64,000 bases of DNA from JANXQZ01 sp038225555 (GCA_038225555.1 JBBRRB010000009.1:92156-156155), one strand, 5' to 3'. Positions 35,749 through 45,018 are shown, counted from the first letter of the stretch. The notes: generated from the sequence alone by a model not told the origin. Made by a program: numbers and translations.

Positions 35749-36096
35749 ATGCGCAGACTACTCACTCTCGCTCTTTTCAGCATGGCCGCTCTGGCGGCGG
35801 ATATCTCAGGAACTTGGAACGCAGCCGTTGAACTTGATGTCGGCAGCGGCACCCCCACGTTTGTCCTCAAACAGACGGGCGATCAGATTACCGGGACTTA
35901 CTCCGGCGCTCTGGGCGAAGCTAAGGTGAAGGGAACCGTTACGGGTGACAAGGTAGAAATCAAATTCGATATCGCCCCGGATGGCGACAAGGTTACGGCA
36001 ATTTATTCCGGCACGCTCAACGGGGACAACAAAATGAAGGGAACTGTCAAGCTCGGAAGCCTCGGGAGCGGAACCTTTACCGCCACCAAGAAATGA
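35749..36096 (+). CDS. Small secreted beta-rich protein
   Basis: 115 residues from ATG 35749 with a signal peptide (LLTLALFSMAALAA). The mature part is a repeated strand pattern (ISGTWNAAVELD, ITGTYSGALGEAKVKGTVTGDKVEIKF, IYSGTLNGDNKMKGTVKLG). The same sequence style occurs in residues 25-110 of the acetamidase-like protein at 28351-29637, so this is a free copy of that domain. Function unknown. Confidence 0.75.
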   Translation: MRRLLTLALFSMAALAADISGTWNAAVELDVGSGTPTFVLKQTGDQITGTYSGALGEAKVKGTVTGDKVEIKFDIAPDGDKVTAIYSGTLNGDNKMKGTVKLGSLGSGTFTATKK

Positions 36097-36099
36097 GCA

Positions 36100-36121
36100 C
36101 GGCTGCTTTTTAGAGCAGCCG
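36100..36121. terminator. Hairpin between convergent genes
   Basis: Perfect 8-bp stem CGGCTGCT / AGCAGCCG with a six-base loop TTTTAG, located just after the small secreted gene and overlapping the stop of the TonB-like gene. No strong U-tract follows on either strand, so its efficiency as an intrinsic terminator is doubtful. Confidence 0.45.
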
Positions 36122-37126
36122 GAAATTTACTTCGATGGTGGCCTGGACGGGCACGGGATGACCATCTTTCGTGCCTGGACGGAACTTCCATTTCTCGACA
36201 GCCTCGATCGCCTTTTGGTCAAGCCCCAAGCCCAGCGCTCGAAGCACTTTCACTTCCTTGGGATTGCCCTTCTCGTCGACAACCACGAAGAGCACGACGG
36301 TGCCTTGGAACTTCGCTTTGCGAGCTTCTTCCGAGTACTCAGGCTCTACCTTATAGAGAACACTCGGGGCTGATACGCCGCCACCAATCTTGTAGGCCCC
36401 GCCGCCGATATTTCCGCCAGACCCTGGACCGTAACCCGCGCCACGACCCGATCCAACGCCGCCTCCCGGACCGGAACCAATGCCGCCGCCTGCTCCCGGA
36501 CCGTTCGATGCGATTCCGGATTTGGCCAAGGGGTCGCCAAGCTGCGCCATGTCTACCCGAGGAATATTGGCATCAGGTTGAATGACGAGCGTAGGCTCCA
36601 TCACCAGCTTTGGGTGTTCGTTATGAATTACAGCCATCGGAGGAACAAACTGTTTATCGGCGAGCTTTGGAAGTTTGCCTTTGCTGGGAGGTGTAGGAGA
36701 TCGATCGCCGCCACCGCCTCCTCCTCCTCGTAGATCCTTCTTGGCAGGAGCGGGCTTATAGGGAGCAAGGTCGGGCGCGATGAGTGTGATCTTATCCTTA
36801 ACAGCCTGTTGAACCGTTTTGTTTGTGCCAATCAAAAAAGCTAAGGCCACTACGCTGACGTGAATCAGGAGCGATGTGAAACCGGCCCTTTTCTCCTGCC
36901 CACCGTAGGATCCCCAGATATCCTGAACAGGTACAGGAGTGGACGTAAGCTCTAACGGCGGGAGCTTGGGGGGGTTGATTAGTTCCTTGATGTTCTTGAA
37001 GAACGACCGATACCAAGGCTCTTCAACGTCAGGCATCAAAAGCCGCTGAAGGTGAATGTCGGGATTTTCCGCGCCTAGGAGCTCAGGTGCTGGAGAGGAG
37101 GTCATATTTTCGTGCTCAGCTATCAT
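36110..37126 (-). CDS. TonB-family protein
   Basis: 338 residues from ATG 37126 (358 if 37186 is used). The order is a cytoplasmic segment, one membrane helix (LLIHVSVVALAFLIG), a Pro-rich and then very Gly-rich spacer (GPGAGGGIGSGPGGG and similar), and a C-terminal TonB domain: VLYKVEPEYSEEARKAKFQGTVVL, VLRALGLGLDQKAIEAVEKWKFRPG. It would couple inner-membrane energy to outer-membrane transporters. No ExbBD or receptor gene is next to it. The cytoplasmic head of about 90 residues is longer than in classical TonB. Confidence 0.87.
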   Translation of the reverse strand: MIAEHENMTSSPAPELLGAENPDIHLQRLLMPDVEEPWYRSFFKNIKELINPPKLPPLELTSTPVPVQDIWGSYGGQEKRAGFTSLLIHVSVVALAFLIGTNKTVQQAVKDKITLIAPDLAPYKPAPAKKDLRGGGGGGGDRSPTPPSKGKLPKLADKQFVPPMAVIHNEHPKLVMEPTLVIQPDANIPRVDMAQLGDPLAKSGIASNGPGAGGGIGSGPGGGVGSGRGAGYGPGSGGNIGGGAYKIGGGVSAPSVLYKVEPEYSEEARKAKFQGTVVLFVVVDEKGNPKEVKVLRALGLGLDQKAIEAVEKWKFRPGTKDGHPVPVQATIEVNFRLL

Positions 37127-37285
37127 GTCCCGTGGTTCCCTTGCTCGCTCCACTAAATAGACGCAAGCCGGAAATTCGGGTTGCAAGCAATAGTTTGATT
37201 TGATTCTATCACTTCCAGCGTCCGTCCACCGGATCTATGAAAAATAGAATGCAGCGATCCAGGAAATGGGTCCAGCACGAGGGAC

Positions 37286-37984
37286 TCACAGCGTCTTGAC
37301 GAAAAAGAACAAATGCTGGCGGGGTAAAGTATCCAGAACCTTCTCCATCCTAAACCCTTGGGCTTCCAACTCGGTTCGAACTTCCGGAATGCTCATCTTG
37401 TGGTCCGGCCGAATGGGGATTGTTGGATCTTCTTTGCGGTATTCCAGTAGCACCAAGCGCCCGTCCGGCTTCAGTGAGGTTCGAATCGCATCCAGCATTC
37501 GCTGCGGCTGTGAAAATTCATGGTAGACGTCTACGAGAAGCACGATATCCATTTTCCCGATCGGCAGCCTAGGGTCAGCCTCGGAACCGAGCACGGTTTC
37601 GATGTTGGTTAGATGGAGCTTGGCAGTTCGCTCACGAATGCGCGCCAGCATTTCTGGCTGAACATCATTGGCGTATACGCGCCCTGTCGGCCCCACCTTG
37701 CCCGCAAGTCGAATAGAGAAATAACCCGTGCCTGCGCCGATATCCGCCACGTTCATGCCCTTCAACACGCCCATGGCCTCAATGGCCATTTCGGGAGCTT
37801 CTTCTTTCTCCCGCTCGGAGCGCTCGAGCCACTCGGCCCCGGCATACCCCATCACGGGAGCGATCTTTCTTCCAGTCAGCGGGTGTTCGGCCTGCCCGTT
37901 CGCGGCAGGACACCCCAACAGCGCTAGAAGCAGAATCAGGAAAAATGGCAAGGCAAACTCCCTTTTACACTGTCGTTGATGCAT
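37286..37984 (-). CDS. Class I SAM-methyltransferase-fold protein with signal peptide
   Basis: 232 residues. The N-terminus FALPFFLILLLALLGCPAANG looks like a signal peptide, possibly a lipoprotein signal with Cys at LLGC. The rest is a complete class I methyltransferase: VADIGAGTGYFSIRLA (SAM-binding loop), VYANDVQPEM, DIVLLVDVYHEF and GRLVLLEYR. An exported SAM-dependent enzyme is odd because SAM is cytoplasmic. Either the hydrophobic segment anchors it facing inward or the protein does something else. Confidence 0.75.
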   Translation of the reverse strand: MHQRQCKREFALPFFLILLLALLGCPAANGQAEHPLTGRKIAPVMGYAGAEWLERSEREKEEAPEMAIEAMGVLKGMNVADIGAGTGYFSIRLAGKVGPTGRVYANDVQPEMLARIRERTAKLHLTNIETVLGSEADPRLPIGKMDIVLLVDVYHEFSQPQRMLDAIRTSLKPDGRLVLLEYRKEDPTIPIRPDHKMSIPEVRTELEAQGFRMEKVLDTLPRQHLFFFVKTL

Positions 37985-38029
37985 TTAAAGGCGTGAACGG
38001 TTCCATACAATGGAAGTATCGGCAACTCG

Positions 38030-38872
38030 ATGAGATACCTTATACTCCTTTCGCTCTGTGCCATGTTCGCTCTCGAAGGCGCGGAGGACAAGAAACTCAA
38101 AATCGAAGAAATTGCTTTGGCTCAATCGGAGGACGGGACGCCGTTTTTCTCCGGCTACAAGATGCTTCCTGGAGACACGGTCTTTTTCAGTTGCAAGGTT
38201 TCCGGATTTGCACGTCAAGGTGACGAGCCCCCAAAAATCTTTCTTTCGTACCAAATCGAAGCTCGGGATGCGAAGGGAACCCTGATCCTTCCGGTAGAGG
38301 CTGGGAAGGTCGCGGCCGACCTCTCGCCGGAGGACAAGGAGTGGCGTCCTAAGATCCGGCACACCATCGCGCTCCCGGCACTGGCCGATTCAGGCCCATA
38401 TACGGTCACCGTCAAGGTGAAGGACGAATATGGCAAAGCGGAGGCTGAAGGATCGGTTTCGATGACTGTGCAGGGGAGAGCCGTAGCGGTGAGCGAGACG
38501 CTGGTGGTGAGAAATTTTCGATTCTTAAGGACTGAGGACGACAAGGATCCGTTGCAGGTGGCTGCGTACCGTCCGGGGGACACAGTTTGGGCGCGCTTCG
38601 ATATGACGGGATATAAGCTCGGAGACAAGAATCAGTTCGATGTCGAGTACGGGCTCCGGGTTCTCAAGCCGAACGGTGAGACCACATACGAACAAGCTCG
38701 GGCGGCGGACGAGAAGAACCAGTCTTTCTATCCTCAGCGGTATACGCCAGGCATTCTGAGTCTCAATCTGCCGAAAGATTTGAAGAAGGGTCAGTATACG
38801 GTGGTGCTTACGGTCCGAGATAATTTTGGCGGTCAGACTTATGAGACTCGCGAGAAATTCGATGTGGAGTGA
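38030..38872 (+). CDS. Secreted protein with two Ig-like domains
   Basis: 280 residues with a signal peptide (YLILLSLCAMFALEG). Two related halves follow: about 20-150 (LPGDTVFFSCKVSGF, GPYTVTVKVKDEYGKAEAE) and 155-280 (YRPGDTVWARFDMTGYKLG, GQYTVVLTVRDNFGGQTYE). The repeated strand pattern suggests a duplicated immunoglobulin-like beta-sandwich. No enzyme motif. Function unknown, probably structural or binding at the cell surface. Confidence 0.75.
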   Translation: MRYLILLSLCAMFALEGAEDKKLKIEEIALAQSEDGTPFFSGYKMLPGDTVFFSCKVSGFARQGDEPPKIFLSYQIEARDAKGTLILPVEAGKVAADLSPEDKEWRPKIRHTIALPALADSGPYTVTVKVKDEYGKAEAEGSVSMTVQGRAVAVSETLVVRNFRFLRTEDDKDPLQVAAYRPGDTVWARFDMTGYKLGDKNQFDVEYGLRVLKPNGETTYEQARAADEKNQSFYPQRYTPGILSLNLPKDLKKGQYTVVLTVRDNFGGQTYETREKFDVE

Positions 38873-39393
38873 TTACCCTAAATTCGGCGGTTAACGGCGC
38901 TTAAATGTGATCGTGGTCGCGCTACAGGTCCGCGCACGCGATTGAGAGGCGAAGCGTTGATGCGTGGCGAGGATCTTCAAACTGCGAATTTAGAATTACG
39001 GGAACTTGCAGCCGATCCAATAATCGTGAAACTGAAAGGAGCTAACAGGAAGGTCTTGCCATGTAATCTGATTAACATATGTCGGGTGGTCAATGCTAAC
39101 CAGCGCCTTCGCGCCGCTACGCGAGACAGTTTTCAGCCAATCGATCCCGAATTTTAAGAACACACAAAACCGACGGGAGTCGTTTCTGCGGAAAATCGCC
39201 ATTAGCCGCCCTCGCGGCCATCTGCAAATAGCTGAATGCGTCAGGATCCAATTCGCGGCGATGTGAAAGTACGATGATCGCCGCCCAAACCTTGCACAAG
39301 GTTACCCATGCGCGCACGGAACCTAGCCAGACCAGAGGCGCTCTCGCTTGGGAGCGAGTCATATCGCGAGCGATCCACCCGGGAAAAGGAGAC
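38873..39393. other. 521-bp stretch without a convincing gene
   Basis: The longest frames are about 70-80 codons on either strand (for example plus 38960-39157 and minus 39117-39362). Their composition is unlike the neighbouring genes and no family is recognised. A small perfect hairpin (CTCGCT-TGGG-AGCGAG) lies near 39343. Nothing else supportable was seen. Confidence 0.5.
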
Positions 39394-39594
39394 TTATGAG
39401 TTCACTGTCTTCAGGGCGGCATCGATAACCCCGCTGTTAGCCTGCGCCCACTTTTCATAATCGGCCAAAATCGATTGCACCCTGCTGAAATCGAATGCTG
39501 TATAGATGCCGTTGCCTTTGATGTGTTGTTCGATTCGAGCAATTTGCTCGCGAAAAGTTTTGCAGTTTTTGTAGTATTGCTCGATGTTGCTCAT
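39394..39594 (-). CDS. Small protein of unknown function
   Basis: 66 residues from ATG 39594. The sequence MSNIEQYYKNCKTFREQIARI and ILADYEKWAQANSGVIDAA looks like a short alpha-helical protein. A longer frame from 39897 exists but its first 100 residues lack plausible protein character and overlap nrdJ. The 250 bp between this gene and the nrdJ stop hold nothing I can identify. Confidence 0.45.
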   Translation of the reverse strand: MSNIEQYYKNCKTFREQIARIEQHIKGNGIYTAFDFSRVQSILADYEKWAQANSGVIDAALKTVNS

Positions 39595-39844
39595 TCCTAA
39601 GGGTACCCTTCTTTTGGGACGATAGAACGTGGAGTATAGCACTCCGACCGACAAGCCGCGAAGCGAACCCCGCGATGGGCCAAGCCATCTTCGTTTCTTG
39701 CGGTAGCCGCTGGCTTTCAAGAACCTGACGGGCCCATCGCGTTGCTGACGAGGCGTTGTAAATTGAGCGGAAGCTACACGGTTGAGAACAGCGGGGAGCA
39801 GCCGCCAAAAATCGAGCGGCTGCCCTACGAGCGCAACGACGCCA

Positions 39845-42676
39845 TTAACTGCAGCCGCTAGTTCCCCCGCAGTTCTCGCACTTGTAGCAGCTGCCATTGC
39901 GCGTCATCAATCCACCGCACTCCGAACAGAGCGGAGCGTCGCTCACCACCGGACTAAAGGGCAACGCTTGCTGACTCTCGGGCTCGGTGGCACGCAATAC
40001 TTTCGCATCCCCGGCCTCGCTCACCGCATACTCCGGCCCGAGGAACTTCGCGCCCATCCAGCGGAAAATATAATCCATGATGGACTTCGCGTAGGGAACC
40101 TGCGGGTTGCCGGTCCACCCGCTGGGTTCGAACCGAACGTGGCTAAACTTATCCACGAAGAACTTCAGCGGCACGCCGTACTGGAGCGCATAGCTGATCG
40201 ACGTGGCGAAGCTGTCCATCAGGCCCGAAATCGTGGAGCCTTCCTTAGCCATCGAGATGAAAACCTCGCCAGGCGATCCGTCGTCGTACATGCCGACCGT
40301 GATGTATCCCTCGTGGCCGCCGATCGAGAACTTGTGAGTGATCGACTGGCGTTCGTCCGGCAGCTTGCGGCGCACCGGGCGGTATACGATCTTCTCCGTC
40401 ACTGCGGCCGCGACTGCAACCGTGGGCTTCTTCTCGCCCTTTCCAGTGCCCGAGCTCATCGGCTGAATGCGCTTTGAATTGTCTCGGTAGATCGCCACCG
40501 CCTTCAGGCCCAGACGCCAGCTCTCGGTGTAGGCCTCCATGATCTCCTCGACCGTGGATTCCTCCGGCATATTGATGGTCTTCGAAATTGCCCCGGAGAC
40601 GAAAGGCTGCACCGCCGCCATCATGCGCACGTGCCCCATGTGATGGATGAAGCGCTTCCCGTTCTGCGGGCGGAAACTGCAATCGAACACCGGCAGGTGT
40701 TCTTCCAACAAGCCGGGCGCGCCCTCGATGGTTCCGGTGGAATCGATGTGGCTGACGATCATTTCCACCTGTTCCGGGCTGTAGCCGAGCTTGATTAAGG
40801 CTTGCGGCACGGTGTTGTTCACGATCTTGATCACGCCGCCGCCTACCAGCTTCTTGTACTTCACCAGCGCTAGGTCGGGCTCGATCCCGGTGGTGTCGCA
40901 GTCCATCATGAATCCGATGGTCCCGGTGGGCGCGATCACCGTGGTCTGCGCATTGCGGAACCCCGCGCGCTCGCCAAGTTCGTAGGCGTCCTTCCAGACC
41001 GTGCCTGCCGCCTGAAAAAGATCCGCGGGAACACGGCGGTTATCAATATGGTTCACGGCGTGCCGATGCAGCTGAATTACTTCCAGGAACGAATTCTCGT
41101 TCGGAGCGTAACCAGGGCACGGTCCGGTGGCTTCGGAGATGCGGGCGCTGGTCAGGTACGCTTGCCCGCACATCACCGACGTGATCCCGGCAGCCCACGC
41201 GCGGCCGTTTTGGCTGTCGTACGGGATGCCCATGGACATCAGCATCGCGCCGAGATTGGCGAATCCGAGACCGAGCGGGCGAAAATCATGCGAGTTCTTG
41301 GCGATCCGTTCGGTCGGGTAACTTGCGTTATCCACAATGATTTCTTGCGCCAACGTGATCGTGTCGCACGCATGCCGGAACGCTTCGACATCGAACTCGC
41401 CACCCGGCCCCATAAATCTCATCAGATTCAGCGACGCCAGATTGCAGGCCGAATCGTCCAGGAACATGTATTCGGAACAGGGATTGGACGCGTTGATTCG
41501 CCCGGTAGCCTTCGAAGTGTGCCACCGATTGACGGTGGTATCGAACTGCATGCCGGGGTCGCCGCACTGGTGGGTGGCCTCGGCGATCTGCCTGAGCAGG
41601 CTCTTGGCCTTGAGCCGCTTGACTGGCTGTCCTGTGACAACCGACTTGGTCCACCAATCGCGATCTTCCGAGGCCGCCTCCATAAATTCATCGGTGGCGC
41701 GCACGGAGTTGTTCGCGTTTTGGAAGAAGATGGAGCTATAGGCCTCGCCATCGAACGAGCCGTCGTAGCCGGCATCGATCAGAGTGTGCGCCTTCTTCTC
41801 CTCCTTCGCCTTGCACCAAACAAATTTCTCGATATCGGGATGGTCGGAATTTAGAATCACCATCTTCGCCGCGCGCCGAGTCTTGCCGCCAGACTTGATG
41901 ACGCCCGCGAAGGCATCGAAGCCCTTCATAAAACTGAGCGGTCCCGAAGCCCGACCGCCGCCTGAGAGAATGCCTTCTTCCTCGCGCAGGCTCGACAGAT
42001 TCGTGCCAGTCCCCGAACCCCACTTGAACAGCATGCCTTCAGTTTTGGCCAGTTCCAGAATGGACTCGAGGGTGTCCCCCACGGAGTTGATGAAGCACGC
42101 CGAACATTGCGGACGCGCGGATCCCTTAGCAAGCTGATGAACCGATCCGCTGGCTTCATCGAAGTAAAAGCCGTAACCGCGAGCTTCCTTCACGCCCACG
42201 TTGAACCACACCGGCGAATTGAAGCACGCCTTCTGGGTTAGCATCAGGTGGGCCAATTCATTCCGGAAGTTCTCACCATCCGCATCCGTTTTGAAATAGC
42301 GATCCTGTTTGCCCCAATCGGCGATTGTGTCCACCACCCGATGAACGAGCTGGGCGACGCTCCTTTCGCGGTCGGGCGAACCCAGCTTCCCGTGGAAGTA
42401 TTTGCTCGCGACGATGTTGGTGGCTGTCTGAGACCAATCGACGGGTATCTCGACATCCTGCTGTTCGAAAATGACGGCACCCTTATCGTTGCCAATGACG
42501 GCGGTGCGCAGCTCCCATTGGATCTCGTCATAAGGCGTTTTGCCCGGTTCCAGTTTCCTGGTAAAGTATTTGGGAAAGCTGATCCCGGTCCGCTCCTCAA
42601 CGAGGAGTGCCTTCTTCGACTGTTGCTGGCGCAACTGACTGACTCTGTTGCTAAGATCGACGCTGAGCTGTCCCAT
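39845..42676 (-). CDS. nrdJ: Adenosylcobalamin-dependent (class II) ribonucleotide reductase
   Basis: 943 residues. Class II marks: FNSPVWFNVGV, CSACFINSVGDTLESI, GSGTGTNLSSLREE, then the active-site region NPCSEYMFLDDSACNLASLNL, APTGTIGFMMDCDTTGIEPD and a C-terminal zinc/cysteine tail (CSECGGLMTRNGSCYKCENCG). It reduces ribonucleotides for DNA synthesis and needs B12 but no oxygen. No other reductase class is in the window. I looked for a cobalamin riboswitch or NrdR boxes in the 169-bp gap upstream and saw none. Confidence 0.95.
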   Translation of the reverse strand: MGQLSVDLSNRVSQLRQQQSKKALLVEERTGISFPKYFTRKLEPGKTPYDEIQWELRTAVIGNDKGAVIFEQQDVEIPVDWSQTATNIVASKYFHGKLGSPDRERSVAQLVHRVVDTIADWGKQDRYFKTDADGENFRNELAHLMLTQKACFNSPVWFNVGVKEARGYGFYFDEASGSVHQLAKGSARPQCSACFINSVGDTLESILELAKTEGMLFKWGSGTGTNLSSLREEEGILSGGGRASGPLSFMKGFDAFAGVIKSGGKTRRAAKMVILNSDHPDIEKFVWCKAKEEKKAHTLIDAGYDGSFDGEAYSSIFFQNANNSVRATDEFMEAASEDRDWWTKSVVTGQPVKRLKAKSLLRQIAEATHQCGDPGMQFDTTVNRWHTSKATGRINASNPCSEYMFLDDSACNLASLNLMRFMGPGGEFDVEAFRHACDTITLAQEIIVDNASYPTERIAKNSHDFRPLGLGFANLGAMLMSMGIPYDSQNGRAWAAGITSVMCGQAYLTSARISEATGPCPGYAPNENSFLEVIQLHRHAVNHIDNRRVPADLFQAAGTVWKDAYELGERAGFRNAQTTVIAPTGTIGFMMDCDTTGIEPDLALVKYKKLVGGGVIKIVNNTVPQALIKLGYSPEQVEMIVSHIDSTGTIEGAPGLLEEHLPVFDCSFRPQNGKRFIHHMGHVRMMAAVQPFVSGAISKTINMPEESTVEEIMEAYTESWRLGLKAVAIYRDNSKRIQPMSSGTGKGEKKPTVAVAAAVTEKIVYRPVRRKLPDERQSITHKFSIGGHEGYITVGMYDDGSPGEVFISMAKEGSTISGLMDSFATSISYALQYGVPLKFFVDKFSHVRFEPSGWTGNPQVPYAKSIMDYIFRWMGAKFLGPEYAVSEAGDAKVLRATEPESQQALPFSPVVSDAPLCSECGGLMTRNGSCYKCENCGGTSGCS

Positions 42677-42845
42677 GCTGTCTCCGTTCCTGGGGTATTC
42701 TAAATCGAATTGTCACAAATCGCGGGGGCTAATGCGGCTGTTTGCAATCATCACCCAACCTGTAGTAGTACGTCAAGGAATATATCTATATATCGTTGCA
42801 GCAGTTTAGAAACGGCGGAGCAACTCTGGGGGGCATCTAAGCACC

Positions 42846-44207
42846 GTGCCGCTTCGTTTTCTCGGGATCGACTTTGGCTGGGAGGGCAAAGCCAGCGGCT
42901 TGGCCTGCCTGGAGTGGACCGGAAGTTGGCTTCGTTTGTCCGATCTCCAGCTTGAAACCGAACTCGCCGACATCTTGAAATGGGTGGACCGCCACGCCTC
43001 TGAGGATACCGTAATCGGAGTGGACGCGCCGCTGGTGATCCCCAATGAGAGTGGCATGCGCGAGGTGGATAAGATGGCGCATTCCAAGTTCGGGAAATAT
43101 CATGCTGGCTCCTACCCCGCCAGCCGGGAGCGAAATTATTGGAAACGAACTACGGGGATCAGCCGTGAGCTAGCCAATCGGGGGTTTGCGCATGGCGACC
43201 GGATGCGTCCCAGGGCGAGCGGTCGCTTTCAAATCGAAGTCCATCCCCATGCCGCCATCGTGCAACTCCATGAATTGGACCGGATCGTCAAGTACAAGCG
43301 CGGCAGCGTGGCCGAACGCCGGGCCGAATTGGGGCGCTTGCGGAGCTTGATGCTCAGCGGATTTCCGAAATTTACACCAGTCCTGGCCTTGAACGATCTG
43401 CCGCAGATTCCGTCTACCGGCACCGAGATCAAGGCGCTCGAAGATCAGTTGGATTCAATCACCTGCGCTTACGTGGCGGCTCATTGGTGGTATTGGGGTC
43501 GGGAACGTAACGAGGTTTTGGGCGATTCGCAGTGGGGCTATATCGTAGTGCCGAAGCGCCAATCGGCCAACCTCTCGCTTGCGGATCTTCGGGAGAATTA
43601 TGCTATGGGTGGCCTGGTGGAAAGCGATCTGGATGCAGATCCATTTGCGCAGTTTGAGAAGTGGTTCGCCGAAGCACGAGCTTCGGGGTTGAAGGAGCCG
43701 AACGCGATGACTCTGGCGACTGCAACTCCCGACGGTCGCCCGTCGGCTCGAATCGTTCTGTTGAAAGGAGTGGACCAGGGTGGCTTCGTGTTTTTCACTA
43801 ACTACGAAAGCCAAAAGGGGCGGGAACTGAACGAGAACCCCGCGGCTGCGTTAACTTTCTTCTGGCCTGAACTGGAAAGGCAGGTGCGTATTACAGGACG
43901 TGCGGAGAAGGTGAGCCGCGAGGAGTCGGACGCCTACTTTCATTCGCGGCCGCAGGGGAGTCAAGTTGGTGCTTGGGCATCGCACCAGAGCGAAACAATA
44001 TCGGATCGGGAGTATTTGGCGACGCGTGTTGCCAAGCTGGAGGCTGAGTATGCGGGAAAGCCGATCCCGCTCCCACCATTTTGGGGTGGATACCGAGTTG
44101 TGCCGGAGTCTATTGAATTCTGGCAGGGCCGTCCGAGCAGACTGCACGATCGACTCCTTTATAAGAGGCAGGATGGTGGATGGACAATCAACCGGTTGTC
44201 GCCGTAA
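42846..44207 (+). CDS. Fusion of DUF429 (RNase H-like) domain and pyridoxamine 5'-phosphate oxidase
   Basis: 453 residues starting with GTG. Residues 1-235 are DUF429: LGIDFGWEGKASGLACLEW, VIGVDAPLVIPN, FQIEVHPHAAIV and LEDQLDSITCAYVAAHW supply the acidic residues of the RNase H-like fold (D9, D60, E131, D203). Residues 245-453 are a full PdxH: LRENYAMGGLVESDLDADPF, SARIVLLKG, WPELERQVRITG, SRPQGSQVGAWASHQS and the ending FWGGYRVVPESIEFWQGRPS. There is no stop and no shift between them; the linker is under ten residues. PdxH oxidises pyridoxamine/pyridoxine phosphate to PLP with FMN. An internal GTG (residue 235) could start PdxH separately. Confidence 0.85.
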   Translation: MPLRFLGIDFGWEGKASGLACLEWTGSWLRLSDLQLETELADILKWVDRHASEDTVIGVDAPLVIPNESGMREVDKMAHSKFGKYHAGSYPASRERNYWKRTTGISRELANRGFAHGDRMRPRASGRFQIEVHPHAAIVQLHELDRIVKYKRGSVAERRAELGRLRSLMLSGFPKFTPVLALNDLPQIPSTGTEIKALEDQLDSITCAYVAAHWWYWGRERNEVLGDSQWGYIVVPKRQSANLSLADLRENYAMGGLVESDLDADPFAQFEKWFAEARASGLKEPNAMTLATATPDGRPSARIVLLKGVDQGGFVFFTNYESQKGRELNENPAAALTFFWPELERQVRITGRAEKVSREESDAYFHSRPQGSQVGAWASHQSETISDREYLATRVAKLEAEYAGKPIPLPPFWGGYRVVPESIEFWQGRPSRLHDRLLYKRQDGGWTINRLSP

Positions 44208-44234
44208 AATGGCAGGTCTTAGGTTCTGGGTCGG

Positions 44235-44335
44235 GGATGCAATCGCGTCGGGAATAATGCGAGTTCCGCGTACGATAGTCCGTCCGGATACCTTACCGGT
44301 ATCCGTTCAACCAGTTCGCAGCCTGTCCAGTCCAT
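44235..44335 (-). pseudogene. DUF433 antitoxin remnant, frameshifted and truncated
   Basis: From ATG 44335 the minus strand reads MDWTGCELVERIP; after one missing base (ACCGG-TAAGG) the +1 frame continues GKVSGRTIVRGTRIIPDAIAS. Joined, this is the N-terminal half of a DUF433 protein, the antitoxin type often paired with DUF5615 PIN-like toxins (family pattern: SGRPIVKGTRI). The second half and any toxin gene are missing. The family call is by pattern only. Confidence 0.6.
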
Positions 44336-44403
44336 TTCTACCTTACCCATGTGATTCAGCTTGATCTTTGACGCCGTAACTTGCAACTGCGGTCCCGGCA
44401 CGC

Positions 44404-44979
44404 TTATTTCTTCGGGGGATTGATCATGATGTGGGCACCCGCAGTTCCGGGGGACATCAGCCAGGGTGCGCCATCGCTCGCCTTCGTGGACAGGCCCGTC
44501 GATTGAGGCGTGGCGAACGGCACATAAATCACCCAGCGCAGGTACGAGTCCGTCACCTTCCCGCTCGCGGCATCGAAGCCGGAACCCGTGAGTACGTAGA
44601 GCGTTCGAGGTTCGCGCGGCAGCGAGAGTTTTCCTTCCGCAACCTCCTTCCATCGCACGTCATTGCGCTGCTGCCCTGTAACCTTCTGAGCTACGAGTTC
44701 GCGTCCGCGAGCCATGTACGGTTCGAGTTCCCGGTGGTAACAAGCGACGCTCAATGAACTCTTGGCCGGATCGCTGGCAAGGCAGATGAGTTCGTTCTTG
44801 CCTTCTCGAAGTTTGACCAACTGTCCTTGGGGATTGTAGCCCAGGACGGCAGCGCCTTCGCGGAGCTCGCTAGGCGCGGCGAGAATTGCAGCCGCGATCT
44901 GAGTCTCTGACGGCGGAACCTCGGCGGCAGCCAGCGTCGAGGCCAAGAGAACCGTGCAATACAGGATGTGCGTTTTCAT
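44404..44979 (-). CDS. Secreted protein of unknown function
   Basis: 191 residues from ATG 44979 with a signal peptide (THILYCTVLLASTLAAA). The mature part starts with SETQIAAAILAAPSELREGAAVLGY and contains NELICLASDP and ELVAQKVTGQQRNDVRW, and ends WLMSPGTAGAHIMINPPKK. The style (FVCIVER or ELICLASD motif after a helical start, ending with a MSPGT/HPHLMFF-type segment) recalls the other secreted protein at 46106, so they may be distant relatives. No function assigned. Confidence 0.65.
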   Translation of the reverse strand: MKTHILYCTVLLASTLAAAEVPPSETQIAAAILAAPSELREGAAVLGYNPQGQLVKLREGKNELICLASDPAKSSLSVACYHRELEPYMARGRELVAQKVTGQQRNDVRWKEVAEGKLSLPREPRTLYVLTGSGFDAASGKVTDSYLRWVIYVPFATPQSTGLSTKASDGAPWLMSPGTAGAHIMINPPKK

Positions 44980-45018
44980 TTTTAAACTCCATACCATGTT
45001 CTCATCCGCAACGTGACT

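Noticed and set aside
39394..39897. A 167-codon gene starting at 39897
   Set aside because: The first 100 codons overlap nrdJ and do not look like protein; only the last 66 codons from ATG 39594 are plausible.
42677..42845. Cobalamin riboswitch or NrdR boxes upstream of nrdJ
   Set aside because: No B12-box-like GCCACTG element and no paired NrdR-like 16-mers were seen; the AT-rich ATATATCTATATAT is only a weak palindrome.
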